Positions 33,326 to 46,149 are shown, counted from the first letter of the stretch. The stretch is 64,000 nt of DNA from Eumeta japonica (GCA_005406025.1 BGZK01000209.1:372001-436000), one strand, 5' to 3'. Numbers and translations: made by a program. Notes: a model not told the origin generated them from the letters alone.

Positions 33326-34130
33326 AACTGCTCATGTTCGATATGGGATCAAAAAACTATGGACTGATATCCTCGAACGAACATTGATTGCATCCTTGAC
33401 AGGCAGAAAATGGATTGTAGCCTACAAACGTCATACTTTACGTTCAACATGTACTACATAATATTTGGAAGTAGATTGTAACAAAAGTGTCGGCAATTTT
33501 TGTTTTTAATATCCTGTAAGAATGAATTAAAAAAGAAGTTATATTCTTCTTTTGAAACGTTTTTTTAGGACTTCAGGCATTGCCACGATAAATGATATTA
33601 CAAAATTATTTCCTGTGTCATAATATAAGTACTACAAACTCATTAAAACCATAAAACCACGTTTGTCACCTATTTATTTTTATTATTTATTCATGATTAT
33701 TTTCGGAGCAATTAAAAACAGCACGACATTTGATAACTGGAACAGCAACATATATAATAATAAAAATTTTGTATAAAGACAATGGTTTTTCAAACGCCAA
33801 GATGGAAAAATAATTTAACAATAAAATCATATACAATTATAATATGCAGCAAGTAACATATGTGTTTGTTCAAAATTATTTGAGTAAAAGTAACTAATGC
33901 TTATATAAATAACTGACATGGTTTGATATTCACAAAAAAAATGTGTTCTATCACTATTATCGACACTGAAGTCTGCGATATTATTAAATGTCTTGCATTT
34001 GATTTTAGATGACGAAAACCCGGTAACGAAAAAGGAAATAAACGGAACGGTAAAGAAAAATAATGAAGTTTAAAAATTTCTTCACGGCCCAAAACTCCGA
34101 TGACGTAATATAAAAGTGAGTACAATGTTT
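33326..34130. other. AT-rich stretch, no gene seen
   Basis: Minus frame 33901-34125 is unrecognised. Confidence 0.35.
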
Positions 34131-34510
34131 GCGACAGTCGGATTTAATTTTCATGGCCCGACGCAAAGTCAAGAAAGGCCAATTAAAAAGTTATCCAAGC
34201 CTCTAAACTTCACTGCTAAAAGAAGTACTTCGCTAACTGTGTTTAATTAACGCTACGAAAAGTTATAGGATTATGAACTAGCTCGAGTTGTATTCCGGTC
34301 GACGGGGTGAAGAAACATGAAACGACAACAGCGACACAGCGGCCAAGCGCGCGTCGGCACGCCCCAGAGCGGTGGTGCCGTCGTGTGGCATGTGGCAAAA
34401 TGGCCAACTGAAAGTCTTTTAAAAACCTGTTCATAGAAGCGTCCATTTTCGAACGCACACACGAGCCATCCTCTATGAATACGGCAAACACCCAATAATG
34501 CACGTATGCA
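34131..34510. promoter_or_regulatory. Unique island, moderately GC-rich
   Basis: CpG-richer core 34290-34400. Two overlapping minus frames (34243-34503, 34271-34495) are open by composition, and neither shows a known motif. Confidence 0.2.
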
Positions 34511-36129
34511 ACTCTAGATGTAGATTACATTTCGATGAATCTGATCGGTTTCCTTTCTTGATTGTGTAAATGTTAATATCTGTGCTAAGGTCTGGCAAAT
34601 AGTACTACGGCGCAGCTCCATTATAAGTCTCAAAAATGGATATGGATGTGGATGTGAATTTGACACACGTCAAGCTGACTCCCTTCTCCTCATTCCGAGA
34701 AGCGGCGTTCACCTTTATTTTTTTCCACCTAATTTCTCATTTTACTGATAAAAGCTTTTTGTCATTTGAGCGGTGAGCTCGCTTTCAAAATATACAGGTG
34801 TATTTTGTGTTAACAAGACCGATTTAGGAAAATGGTAAATTCGTTCATGATTATCGTAATAATGTCTAATAACATCAAACAAAACGATGTATAGACGAAG
34901 TAGGAGTTGATTCGATATCATTTTCTGTGACATCGTAATACTAAATAAAAAATCATAATCAGATAGACGTCTTCTACGTTAGTTTCATATAGATATCGCT
35001 TGTCGAGAAACATAATTGCCAGCAGGACTCCCGCATGAGCATTAACCACTAAAGCGTCAAGTGTACTTTCGAATTCTTGCCTTATATCTCAGAAATATAG
35101 TGCATTATGTGTACATATAATATTTTTTTTCGGTGGTTCGTGGAAACAGAAAAAGTACAATTATCAATGAAATAAGTTATGTAGAAAACTATTTCAAATT
35201 CAGACTTATGAAAATTATTTAGATTTATTATATTAATGTATTGAAAAAGTAAGGCATATTAATACTACGGATTGCCTTGAAGCCTAAAAACCCATTAATG
35301 GATCTTAATTTTAAAATGAATTTTCATATCTGTGTAATCAATGGTTTGACATGAAATTTGAATAAAGTATGAAGATATATTATTTATTCAAAAAAATTAA
35401 CTAGTATTGGAAGGAGTTCATAAGATTTTTCGATGCATTTTGTAGTTTTTATAGTATCGTGAAAACTATATTTACTGTTATGTCATAGTAAAAAAAGCGT
35501 TTATCCTAACGCAAAAATGCCTATAAATACCTTTGTCAATGGCAAAGCAGTGCGGTACTGTTTCTTTGCTTTCCCTTGGAATCGTATGATATTCAGCCAT
35601 CGGAGTAATGTGTTACTCATAAATAAAATCGTGTCATAGAATTTAAACTCTATACTCCGAGATATAAGGTGCTTTTCTATGCACCGTGCATAAATGAATG
35701 CCACAAGCGCCGATCCGGCGCGCCGACAGTATTTTATCGAGATTCCTGAATCGATTTATCTATCGCTGGAAAAATGATAATGGAAGAAAACTTGTAAGAA
35801 CAACTCAACAGTATTACGTACGATATTATTTGATAAGCGTGATAAATTCCATGTTTGAAAAAAAAGTCTAAGTACTATGTGTCATTTGTAATAAGTTATA
35901 GATTAGATATATAACTGTTGCTACGTTTCTAAAAAATATTGAAATGTTATATACTTCGGAGAAATGGTTAAAAAAAAACTGAAGTCGGAAGCCAATGTTA
36001 AATATTAATACTTGCTGCTTTGTAATAATGCAATAAGGAACGTATACGGTAAATGAAGGCAAAATTTCAATTATGTTACAAACAATAATGAGCCATGAGG
36101 TACAATTGCTCAGATGCATTTAAAAACTT
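34511..36129. other. AT-rich stretch, no gene seen
   Basis: Only short unrecognised frames (minus 34742-34933, 35501-35704, 35868-36119). A small GC patch GGCGCGCCGAC at about 35717. Confidence 0.4.
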
Positions 36130-36760
36130 AGACACGTCCTTGGTAGTCGTCCCTGATGTTGCGAAGCGAGAATGTAAAAATGGCGACGACAATCACTAGG
36201 CGAAATTAATTATTCATTCATGTTAATCAAGTCTAATCTTTTTACAGCGTTCCGTATACGCCAACGATCGACAGCAAATTGTTTACAAAGATTCACTCGC
36301 AAACTAGGAGTCGTACAAATGACAGAGTACTCTGAATATTGTGCAGTCACGCCTTGTAATTAAGCAAAAGTCCATCATTAACATTCTACGTTGTTCAATT
36401 AAAACATCGAATGTCGCCCACTCGCCCTTCGACGAGGTCAAAGTTCAGATCGATCTATTCGCGGCACACGCATACTTACACGCGACGAACCGACGATTGA
36501 CTCTCCTCGCGCACACAAACTTTCTACGGACGCGAGAGGGGTACGGCGGAGAGGGGGGGATGAGGTGTACAATAAGCGCAGATGATGATCGTGTCATGTC
36601 TACTTGCGCAAACCGGATATATTGTCCGGTTGTCACTTCAAAAATACATTTTGGAAAGTGCGAGCCAACAGGCCAGTATTAACACTTCGCGATGTCACTC
36701 GGCGATATTTCGGCTTTCGAATTCGGCTGGCGTTCGTTTACGCATAATGGCAGAATCATC
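36130..36760 (+). CDS. GC-richer island containing a 113-codon open frame, unrecognised
   Basis: Plus frame 36341-36682 begins at TTG beside TTGTGCAG, a poor acceptor. Its middle reads VAHSPFDEVKVQIDLFAAHA. The opposite strand is also open at 36445-36636, arguing for a composition effect. A GGCGGAGAGGGGGGATGAGG purine run at 36545 is notable. No domain recognised. A regulatory island is the alternative. Confidence 0.15.
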
Positions 36761-37322
36761 GTTTTCATGGGTGGAAAAAAAAAATATTGATTTCGTGGAA
36801 TATGAAAACGAGAAGCGGTCTTCGTGTGTGTATTTTTAGATAAATAATAATGTATGTACAAGGGAAATCACACGATTCGCCTATAAACAAGTATTTTATA
36901 GTGTGGAATTTTTCACTATCGCATAATGGGTAAACGTGGACTTAGAATAATATATATCCGATTTTAGTATAATTTTCTAAATTCCTTGTGGGACATATCA
37001 GGATGAAAAATATTATATGGCCATCTACATTAATAGGCGTATATATTTTAGTAAGACGATCGAAAAGTTTTATTTTCACTAAGTATCTACAGACACTTCA
37101 AAATAACGAAATCACTAAAAAACCTAAAAAAAGAGTGTCAAATCAGAACTTTAAATAAATAAAGGTAACGTTTTTACCATCAAACGCTCAAAACACTAAA
37201 ACATGTTTTTCAATTTACCTTTACTATATATAACCCTCAAAATATAGGATTATCGATTCGAAAAAATGTATAAGAGTAAATTTAATTTCTGTAAAATTTA
37301 AACGTGAGCATTAATTTAAAAA
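36761..37322. other. AT-rich stretch, no gene seen
   Basis: Nothing recognised. Confidence 0.4.
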
Positions 37323-37875
37323 TCGGCCAAGTGCGAGTCGGATTCGCGCACGAAGGGTTCCGTTCCACTATCTAGATTAGACACTATATTTTAACCTTTT
37401 TTAATTTTTTTATTTGAATTAAGTAGGTATCTAAATATTCTGCAAATATTTTAGGTTTCTACCTGCTGTCGTTATTAAGATCGAGAAAAAAACGGCAAAA
37501 AAATCACGTTTGTTGTATGAGAGCCCTCTTAATATGTATTTTATTTTAATTTCGTTATTTATTTTTTAAGTGAATATATAACTAATCATTATGTAAATAT
37601 TTCAAGCGTTTACCTGTTGCCGCTATTAATTGATATCAAGCAAAAAACAGCAAAAAAATTACGGTTGTCGTAATATGGGAGCCCCACTTAAATATTTACT
37701 TTATATTGTTTTTAGTATTTCTTGTTATAGCGGCATTAGAAATACATCATCTGTAAAAATTTGAACTACCTAGCTATCATGGTTTATAAGATACAGCCTG
37801 GTGACAGACAGACAGACGGACAGTGGAATCTTAGTAATAGTGTCCCGTTTTTACCCTTTTGGTACGGAACCCTAA
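37323..37875 (+). mobile_element. Helitron-like family A element, full length, with internal duplication
   Basis: Starts TCGGCCAAGTGCGAGTCGGA and ends in GTACGGAACCCTAA, with a GACAGACAGACAGACGGACA tract at 37803-37822. TC start, CTAA end and a terminal hairpin fit Helitron rules. A segment of about 150 bp is present twice: 37440-37590 and 37591-37740 both run AAATATTT, TACCTG, CGGCAAAAAAATCACG-like and GGGAGCCC-like words. The plus frame 37761-37961 is not a gene. Confidence 0.8.
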
Positions 37876-38189
37876 TAAGCATTACTACCGAGTATTACAA
37901 ATATAGTGTTTTTTTACAACAGCCTTTTATTAATACGGCCTCGATAATAAAATTGAAGTAAACCACCGTCCAATTCTTCTAAATTCGCCAAGAAATTACA
38001 CACTTACGCGAAAATACTGACCGGAGCACACATATAGTTAATGCGAACAAGACAATTTTACGACACTTAAAGATAAAAAACGATATGTAATGTACTTTAC
38101 ACGGACATTAGATTCCGAAACACTAATTGAATAAAATCAATTTGAAACGAATATCAATATCGAGTCATCGTCAAAGCGGATATAGTTAT
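37876..38189. other. AT-rich stretch, no gene seen
   Basis: Nothing recognised. Confidence 0.4.
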
Positions 38190-38370
38190 TTATTGATATT
38201 ATGCGCAAGCGGTCGGATTTTCACACAATTTCGCGTGTCCGGGCCGCTTTTAGATCGGAGGTCTATGAGCTGTTAATCGTCGGCCGTATGGGAGCTGGTT
38301 TTGTAAAGGCCGCCCGTTCATTTGACGAATGTCTGTGATCATTTGCTTTATCGTCTGTCGGGATTTTATA
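38190..38370. promoter_or_regulatory. GC-rich unique island
   Basis: Contains GGCCGCTTTTAGATCGGAGG, GAGCTGTTAATCGTCGGCC (a GTTAAT homeodomain-like word) and GTGATCATTTGCTTTATCG. Sharp edges to AT-rich DNA. No coding frame. Confidence 0.3.
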
Positions 38371-38999
38371 CAATGTCGAGTATAAAATTTGTGTAGAGTC
38401 CCACCTTAATGATATATAAAAATGACATAAAAGGATATTTTTAATTGTTGTGATAATTGTAGTTACTTATTTGTTACTCCTCTAGATAATTTGAATATTC
38501 TAAAAATACGCTTAAAATTCCGAAATGTTTAATAGGCAAATGACTCATAGAAAAAAAAAAAACGAAAACCCGATTTTTAAACATTTCTTAACATATACGT
38601 ATGTCATTTGTGGTGTGTCATTTCTTATTGGTATTCTCCGAAAACAAAAATTACCTCGTTTGAAATACTTATGCAAATGTTTTCTTGATAAACAAATTTA
38701 TTTTGCATAGATATATGCATTTAATAGAATCTATATTTAATACTATAAATATTTGTAAATTCAAAACAATAATTATTATTCTTCACTATTAAATAATCGA
38801 GCAATGTAAATGAATTTAATATAATAATACGTCGTTTACGAAGCTAGGAACATTTTCTCTTGAAATCAATTCGTAAAATAAAATTAATCCATCTTTAGAC
38901 ATCGTTGAATCTATATACAGCATCACGACACACACTAATATCACAGGAATAATGAGCTTTTTATAATAAAGGATTTGTTAGTGTTTTTTTTTTCAACTT
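38371..38999. other. AT-rich stretch, no gene seen
   Basis: Plus frame 38525-38710 is Lys-rich from A runs and unrecognised. Confidence 0.4.
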
Positions 39000-39185
39000 T
39001 TAAACTTCGCATCTGAGCGAGCGGCAGTCGGTCTGGGAGAGGTCGTCGAGATCGGCGCGTGAAGCTCGCGCTTAAGACAGTGGTCCGGCCCATTAACGCT
39101 TCCCGCGCTCAAGGCTCGCGCGCTCACGCCGCGCCGCCCTGCGTGCACGCACGGAGCACTCGCTCAAGGGCAAGGTTTTTTTTTA
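39000..39185. promoter_or_regulatory. GC-rich unique island
   Basis: CpG-dense 39010-39170 with CGCGCGCTCACGCCGCGCCG. The frame at 39059-39355 starts in it but decays into AT-rich sequence, and is open on both strands. Confidence 0.2.
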
Positions 39186-39474
39186 TGTGTACCAAAATAG
39201 CTACAAAAAAAATAATATACCCTGAAATAAACATGGCTGTAAAGCTGGCATCGATATTCGTAAAAAATACGATATCGATTCTCAAAGTATATAACTCTGT
39301 ATACATTTTTTTTCTTCTCCCTTTTTGTTATAATTGTATATTTTATTGTGAATGAGCTTAATTTAGTTTGAAAAGAGCTATCTATAATAGAGTTTTTTGT
39401 TAGTTTTCCTTCAAGTATAACTATGTTACGAATTTGAGTAGTGACTTTCTAAGAAAGATTCTTTTATACGATTT
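39186..39474. other. AT-rich stretch, no gene seen
   Basis: ATATCGATTCTC near 39272 and ATCGATATTCG near 39250 surround a short inverted segment. No gene. Confidence 0.35.
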
Positions 39475-39720
39475 TTGGGGATGGGAACGGGACAACAAGC
39501 ATGCGAGCTACCAGAAAGTGGGTGATCAGTCACTGTACGCTGCCGGCCTTTCAGGATGGAATAGGCTCTTTTCTAAGACCTTGTCATAGTTGAGAGGAAA
39601 ACCGCTAATGGCAGATTATTCTAGAATCTAGATATATACAGCAAGTGGCAGAAAATTGCGCACGACGCGTACAGTGTTAGAACGTCATCCATCAAATCTT
39701 TACAGATATTGTCTTTTAAG
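39475..39720 (+). repeat. Widespread lepidopteran interspersed repeat, second copy
   Basis: 'GCATGCGAGCTACCAGAAAG', GTGATCAGTCACTG, 'CGCTGCCGGCCTTTCAGGAT', GGCTCTTTTC and GTGGCAGAAAATTGCG occur in the order of a repeat that I recognise in moths. It shares the CCAGAAAGT...GTCAC...TGCCGGC start with 740-1062, but continues differently. Confidence 0.6.
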
Positions 39721-40157
39721 ATGTTTTGAATATACTGTATAAGACGAGGTGTTTTTAATAATCTGTGGAAGAAATGCGTTTCGTTTCACACCTACTTCAT
39801 TGAATTGAAATTAGTTTTTAGTGCACTTTCTATAAGAAATGATAATAGAGGACATTAAAACTATGAGTTTACAAGATTGTTAGTTTACTAGACGGATAGG
39901 TAAACAAAAAACTGTGTCCTCGTTTTGGACACTTCTTTTTATATATTTTTGTCCAAGACGCAGCGATATAGAAGATGAATTCAATGCGTTTTATTTATCC
40001 TGATCCTTCGAATGTATGTAATGTATATAATAAGAATGCAGTCGGTCAGCGGTCATCGCAAAAAGGACACGTAAAAAAACGACGTGGGCACACCGCAGCA
40101 AAAGAATGGCAAGCATTTCCGATGTCCAGTTGGGATTTGTCAGACGATTCGGTTCTT
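39721..40157. other. AT-rich stretch, no gene seen
   Basis: Frames 39975-40160 and 40084-40347 overlap in different phases and run into a Helitron-like fragment. Neither is recognised. Confidence 0.3.
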
Positions 40158-40210
40158 TAAAATAAAAGGGAACTGTTGTAAGATCACTCTGGTGTCGTCC
40201 GTATTAGGTC
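40158..40210 (-). mobile_element. Helitron-like family A, small 3' fragment
   Basis: AAAAGGGAACTGTTGTAAGA followed by TCACTCTGGTGTCGTCCGT corresponds to the inverted 3' segment in the neighbouring copy (AATCATTGTAGGATCACTTC and GTTGTCCGTCTG). Confidence 0.5.
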
Positions 40211-40481
40211 TTGATCAAATGTACGTGTCACCAACGAATGATTGGATAAATAAGCAACAAGTGGAAGGTCAGTTTGATCCGAGGAAAGAAAAATGCTATA
40301 TCGTGACAAGAATGAATAAATTTGAAAGTGTTACTTTAAAATATTAGTTATAGAAAAAACGACCAAAAAAAAATTGGTTGTTGTAAAGGCTTCTTGTCAT
40401 AAATACTAATAATCCTTATCGAATAAATATAGGTACGGCACCGTAATTATGAGTGCCTGTTAACTCCTGTAACTCCTGTTT

Positions 40482-41110
40482 TTAGGGTTCAGTACCTCAA
40501 ATATAAAAGAAATCATTGTAGGATCACTTCGTTGTCCGTCTGTGTGGCAAAATCTCTTGTCACATAGAGATAACACATTTAAATTAACATCAAATACATA
40601 TATCTGTGGTATCACGAAAATGTTAAAAAAATCAAGGTTTTAAGTTAATTCAATCAAAAGATAGAGCAAAGTATGACCATTTAAGACTTATATTTGTAAA
40701 CTCACAAGTAAATCAAGTCCTTATTTTTGAAATTTAACAAAAAGGAAGATCTCACTGTAAAGTAAAGAAAAATTCTGAAAAATCGATAATTTGTAATTAT
40801 ATCATACGAACAAACATTATTTTACGACTACCAACTTATTCGCAATTGGAGTATAAACTGTGGTGTAGACTGATATATGGAAGAACACTCTTTATCCTAA
40901 GATTTTCAAAAATTCAGAAATTTTTAAGAAAATAAAAAAATTTTGAAAAACAAACCAAAAATTTCTCAATTTTTGGAATCAATATCGCACCAGTATCGAT
41001 AACGAAAACAGACAAAAACCATCGACGCTCATAGTGGAATAAATATCTACGTACATAATTAAGTTTATACGGAATCCTCAGGGTGCAGTTCTATTCGCAC
41101 ATGTCTGGCT
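40482..41110 (-). mobile_element. Helitron-like family A element, full length, inverted
   Basis: Inverted 3' end TTAGGGTTCAGTACC at 40482-40496, and inverted 5' end with TCTATTCGCACATGTCTGGC at 41091-41110. The region near 40980-41090 matches the fragment at 7395-7653. About 630 bp, non-coding. Confidence 0.75.
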
Positions 41111-41199
41111 TTTTTTTTTTTTATTTGATTAGGATCGGGTTGTAAATCTGGCGCAGAGCATACACGAACTCTGAACTTATACAAAAAACTTACACGAAA

Positions 41200-41610
41200 A
41201 TCCGAACTCATGTATGTCGCTCGAGCTGAAAGCTGCAAAATAACCGTCGTTTAGGTGAGACGACCTCGTGTTCCAGTCTAGACTTTTGGTATTTTCATGT
41301 ACGCTGACGACCGACGCGACATTGGTAATATTCGGTTACGTAAGAATGGCGTGCTCCGACCAAGGTGGAAGGCAGTGGTTTCTTTTTTGTGCTGCTCGCG
41401 GGCAGGAATGACTTAACGATATTTCATTTATTAACTGAAGGTTTTTTTTTTATGCGAAGACGTGGAGATCTGTGCGCGCGGGCTTATTATCGTCGGCGAG
41501 CGGTCTGTGGTACACCTGTGTATTAAATGACCGGCTGTATTAGTGTGTTAGACAAAAATCAAATTGGACTTCGTTAGTAGTGACGGCGGGCGTGCAATAA
41601 TAAAGGAAGG
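41200..41610. promoter_or_regulatory. GC-richer unique island
   Basis: Two CpG-rich parts (41255-41420 and 41455-41600) flank a T-run. Contains ACACCTGTG (Snail-type E-box) near 41512, a GTATTAAATGACC word, and CGTTTAG|GTGAGA near 41247 that mimics joined splice sites on the plus strand. No coding frame. Confidence 0.25.
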
Positions 41611-43009
41611 GAATAATTAAAACATTTTTTTTTTGAATTAAATTTTTTATTGATGCAAATGGGGTTGGTACGAAAAACTTAAAAATTTCATTATATCGTT
41701 CGACTATTCGTGATTTTTATACGATCCAATAAACTTCGCATATCATTGAGATGCTTTGATTATAAATATTTGCTTGCTTATAGTACTACTCTATGAACCG
41801 CCAATCGTGGCAAACTTCAAATAATGACTATAAACAATCACATAAATTCTTATCCATAACAACTTATAACTTTTGATATTACTTTAAAATATTATAAATT
41901 TAAGGGCCTCTTTGGCCACCTGCTCTTAAACTCACTTTTGATTAAAGTCACGTTCAAAATTAAGTTTGTGTTCCATATCTTCTACTTAACGGATTTTAGT
42001 TTATTTTAGAACAACCGTCAAAAGGAAGATATGGAGTGTATTTTTTCTAAAGTGACTAACTCTTAAAGGTCAATTTAAAAGGAAACAATCGTGGAAGAGG
42101 CTCTAAACCTTTAAAAACTTACAAAACCTTTAAAATATTATAATAATTGATACGAAAAAAGTTATTATAGATAAAACAGGTAAAAAGCACGAGTTCGGAA
42201 ACCCACAACAAAGGACGAAATAGTTTCAATTTTATAAATAAATCTAAAACACAAAAACGAACACGTCTCAATTAAGAATAAAATAAGCAGTAAAGCATTT
42301 GAAATTGAATTAACGTGTTATTTGTGAAATATCTAATTTTATTAAACTTTAAGAATATCTGCCTTGAACTGCTCCCGAACGTATCTGAGAAATTAATTTA
42401 CAATCGACAGTAATTGGTGTAAGTAATCCAACAAATGAAAAAGGCACGTAAAAGTAGTGACGACTACACGCATACTCATTACAAGCAATCGTTTTTGCAT
42501 TACACTCGCACATTATTAACGCAGCATTTTCAATTGTACGGGTTATACGAAACTCTGACGTAACATTATCAAACGCTTGACAGCTCGATTAGGTCCATAA
42601 TAGATCTATCGTGGATGTTGATTGGATCATTTTATTTTCGATCGTATCCGATGGTCGCCGAGAGTCAAAAGCAGCGAGAAAATGTGTTTTAATACAATTA
42701 TTCAGTAGTGTCTGAAACACGCTAACCATTGATACGCAACACATAAAATAAGCCGAGAATTCTTGTGTACAAATTAAATCTGTATTGCTTCTTTTAATAT
42801 TTTTAATATATTTTTTCATTCTACTATATTATCTACATACTTTTTTATCGCATTTAAGTTTGCGGGTAATACGAAATCCGTTAACTTTCAAACCTCTTAA
42901 TATTACCTGCAATAACTCTTATATTTCGTCTGTACACTAACCCTGCTTTCAAGCATGCATGTCCAAAGAAATGTATTTTACACTAAAAAAGCACTCAAAA
43001 ATGATTCAC
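41611..43009. other. AT-rich stretch, no gene seen
   Basis: Minus frame 42589-42819 is unrecognised. TTATTGCAG|GTAATA on the minus strand near 42905 is a weak joined-splice-site word. Confidence 0.4.
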
Positions 43010-43230
43010 TTTAGTGATTTTCACGGTCGCCGTGGATCCCTTTAAAATTAGCCGGATGCGCGCTGTTGCGGCAGGCGGCGACCGACAGGTGCTCGCTGTG
43101 ACGCGGCTCGACGTTAAAAACGCAAAAACGCACCCATGGGAAGTACAAAAAAAAAGGCGTGCGAATCAAAAACACCTTTTAAAATTCGCGGTTAATAACG
43201 CGCTCGCATCGAACTTAAGCGAATGACGCG
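43010..43230 (+). promoter_or_regulatory. GC-rich unique island, open on the plus strand
   Basis: Frame 43014-43226 (70 codons) reads VAVDPFKISRMRAVAAGGDR early and is Lys/Arg-rich later. It has no acceptor and no known domain. CpG-rich core 43050-43115. A coding role cannot be excluded. Confidence 0.2.
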
Positions 43231-43439
43231 ACATTTAAAATAAATTTTACAGCCTTTTTAGAAATTTCTTCGTTAATTCACAGGACGAAAATATTACTTT
43301 GTTTTTTTTCCCAGAACGGGTAATTTGAAGTAGGCATTTCAGTTTCGATGGATCGATGTCGAGTTGCGGTGCCTCGATGGTTGAATTCGTTGTGGTCTAG
43401 ATTTTAATCATCTCAATGCCGAGACGTACCCACCCACAT

Positions 43440-43668
43440 GCTTTTATTTTTGATCGAGGGGTTTGCTACTTAAGCCCCCCGCGCCGGTCCGGGGCGGGTC
43501 GGGGGCCGCTGGCGGTCATCGTCGACAGTACGACCACAACGTCCGGGATACGAGACGAGTGGTTCGATTTGGTTAACTTAAAAACTCGTCTGTACCAGCG
43601 TAGAACCCGGTATCTTTTGATTCAAAGGCGACGCCCTTGAGCACTGAGCCGCCACCGCTCACGAGCGG
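43440..43668 (-). mobile_element. tRNA-derived SINE, copy 3
   Basis: Minus-strand head GGTGGCGGCTCAGTGCTCAA, an A-box-like remnant. 'GACCACAACGTCCGGGATAC' and GAGTGGTTCGATTTGGTTAA match copies 1 and 2. The frame 43416-43640 is contained in it and is not a gene. Confidence 0.7.
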
Positions 43669-43954
43669 ACAGAAGGACACTCGCTCGCTTAACACATTTT
43701 AAATGAAATATTCCACGTATGAATAAGTCGAAAATACACTTGGTATCAGATATACTCGTAAGCTTATTGTTTTATTAAATTGCGAACATATTTTTTCCAA
43801 TCAGATCTGTGATTTTTATGGAAAATTAAATATACTATTTCCTATCTGTAACAGGAAAAAACAACTAGGTTTAAAAACGGCTTAAATCAGGAGCATAACG
43901 AGACCATTTTAGGAAAAGAAAAATGTTATTACCTTAGTGTATTTATTTATGTCG

Positions 43955-44275
43955 CCAAAGCCTGATGCAGTGTGCATATGTTGAAAATAATTCAAAAATT
44001 CTGTTATCATACCAAATAAAAAAAAATTTGCGTTTCATTATAAAAAACCTATTGTAATGTAATTAAATCAATGAGGTTTATTAATTAATATTTCTCATTT
44101 TATTATTTCCAATTTCATTGTAAGATTTTGATTTTAATGACATCTGAATAAATATTGTCATAATTCCTAAAATTTTCCAAGACCTCAATTTAAATACAAA
44201 GTGATAATAAACAAATAAGGGTTAAAACTTAACCAAACCACGCCTGATTTCACTTTACAATAAGCGCTTACATTC
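43955..44275. repeat. Dispersed repeat RepB, copy 1
   Basis: Homologous in the same orientation to 53005-53345. Ordered matches are ATGCAGTGTGCATATGTTGA/ATGCAGTGTGTATGTTGATA, TATTATTTCC, GATTTTAA-GA-T, TATTGTCA-AATTCCTAA and TTAACC...TTTACA/CTTAACAGTAAG. No protein signature; class unknown. Confidence 0.6.
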
Positions 44276-44329
44276 CTAATAAAATTATGTAATCAATATA
44301 AATAATATAATAACGTCTGTCAAGTCTGC

Positions 44330-44835
44330 ACACGTTTGAATACCCGATCGTCCGTGACGTTCAAATATTTTTGACTATCTCTACCGCTTCTCCTCACCGT
44401 AAGTGATTTAAGATCGTGCGCCAATAAAGCTTTCTATTAATGTGAAATTAAAACGTATCTAGTATTTGCACATAATCACTTTCGCTATGCGATCTCGGCT
44501 CGATGCATACAAACATCTCGCGTGTTGTGCAACACCATGGACACTCCTCGAAGAAGAGGCGTTCTTTTTGTTGCTTCGCCAAAAGGCCGCGTCACGACAG
44601 CCCGCCGGTGAAATTTGTCGACGGCCGCTCCGTCAACGTCTCCGCGTAACTTTCACTGTCTCGCGCGAAAAAACCCCCGGCGCCGGCTAACTCGTTCGGC
44701 ACACACCGGACCCGCCGCGATGTTTGATCCTTGGCCAGTAGAACGAGCGGTCGGCGCACCTCGATACTTTCAAAGTATTCGTGTATGAATACACTGCCTT
44801 TTACTACTCGTGACGTCTAGTGAATTTTTTCGCAT
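44330..44835. promoter_or_regulatory. GC-rich unique island
   Basis: CpG-dense from 44480 to 44770 (CCCCCGGCGCCGGC at 44673-44686), ending with a TTTGATCCTTGGCC word (TCF-like). Frame 44466-44690 is open by composition and unrecognised. Confidence 0.25.
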
Positions 44836-44894
44836 TTCACATTCATTCGCATTTAAACAGAGTACGATAATAAATCATTATGTTAACTTTTAAT

Positions 44895-45110
44895 GAAATT
44901 ATAAGTAATAGATGAATATTTATCCAGAACGGAACGAAAATCATTGACGTGGTCCACCAAACAATTAACGGATGTCGATGAAGAGAAATGTGCAAAGATC
45001 ATATACTGTGTAGAAATCTGTGGTCTCTGCCCACCCTTCTGAGAAATTGGCGTGTATTTATAAAAAAAATGAGCAGAATGACGTAATGACAAGTTAACCA
45101 TACCTTGACC
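44895..45110 (+). mobile_element. LINE 3' end, copy 2
   Basis: 'GATGAAGAGAAATGTGCAAA' and ATCTGTGGTCTCTGCCCACC with TTCTGAGAAATTGGCGTG match copies 1 and 3. The frame is broken. Confidence 0.55.
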
Positions 45111-45539
45111 ATACCATTTAAGTCTGACTGAAAAATAAACGAATGAACGCACGTTTCATGGTACTCGAAACGACTGGTAAATATTAAAGGGGTCAATAAA
45201 TCAACTTTCCGACATTGTCGTAAATTTTAAAAGTAACTGTACAAAGCAACAAACTCGTGCTCATTGAACCAGTAAGGGCTCAATTTCATTTAAATTCGAA
45301 TTGAAGAATATTTCATTTTTAAAATAGAACTGTAATTCGATGAAGAATCGTTTACATTCAATAAGAGAAGTATGTGAAAGTTACCGAAGACTGCATACAT
45401 AAAATATTTATTTTACGATCCGTAAATATTACATGCAAACTCGAATGAAAAACAGCTTTTCGTAATGAACATCTCATCAAATACTTGTTTCTCAAGGCGA
45501 ATTTATTCTTTAGTTCAACGACGTGGTTATGAAGGTGCA
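45111..45539. other. AT-rich stretch, no gene seen
   Basis: Minus frames at 44883-45196 overlap the LINE end, and 45358-45540 is unrecognised. Confidence 0.35.
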
Positions 45540-45880
45540 CTTTGAGAGTTTGTTGATGTGTAACACATCCAACGATTGTCTGACCGTATGCCGTGATTGT
45601 ACCATCGACATCGGTTGACAGATCCCATGTTTGCCGGAAACTGCTCGAGTTTCACGAGATAAGCACGTGAGGATTGTTTATTTCTATTACAGTCTCAGTT
45701 AAACGGACGCACACACGCTTGACGTACACGACGAGCGTGATATGAATTTACTGCCTTGTGACAATATGCATGCAATAAATGGGCGGACGGAGCATTGTCA
45801 AGGAAAGGTCGGAGCACAACCCGACGGCGGACTAAGTACGTTTGAGTGGACACTGGGCGGCTGTTTAAAGAGAACCTTGC
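45540..45880. promoter_or_regulatory. Unique island, moderately GC-rich
   Basis: Contains CGGTTGACAGATCCC, AGCACGTGAGG (E-box), a GTGATATGAATTTACTGCC segment and TGTCAAGGAAAGGTCGG (half nuclear-receptor site). No coding frame. Confidence 0.25.
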
Positions 45881-46149
45881 CCAAGTTCATAAAATAAAAT
45901 TCTATTATTACAATACTATTTTCGACGGTTATCACTGCTTTCTGTCATTGAGTTCATGAAGCGAAATAGGAAAATATCTCATATGTAGTCTGACAAATTT
46001 GACAGCGTAAAAATAGTCGGTAGATATTAGCGGTAGACACAGTTCAGTGTAATGTGAGTTTATAGCTTATAGTGAAATGACTTACTTTGGTGAGGCGTCA
46101 TTCGTCCTTTATCGATTCTCCGTCCGCCCATTTTTACGTCATATTATAG

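Noticed and set aside
34243..34503. Two overlapping minus-strand frames
   Set aside because: No domain, no splice sites; open by composition in a small GC-richer patch.
43416..43640. 74-codon plus frame
   Set aside because: Contained in SINE copy 3.
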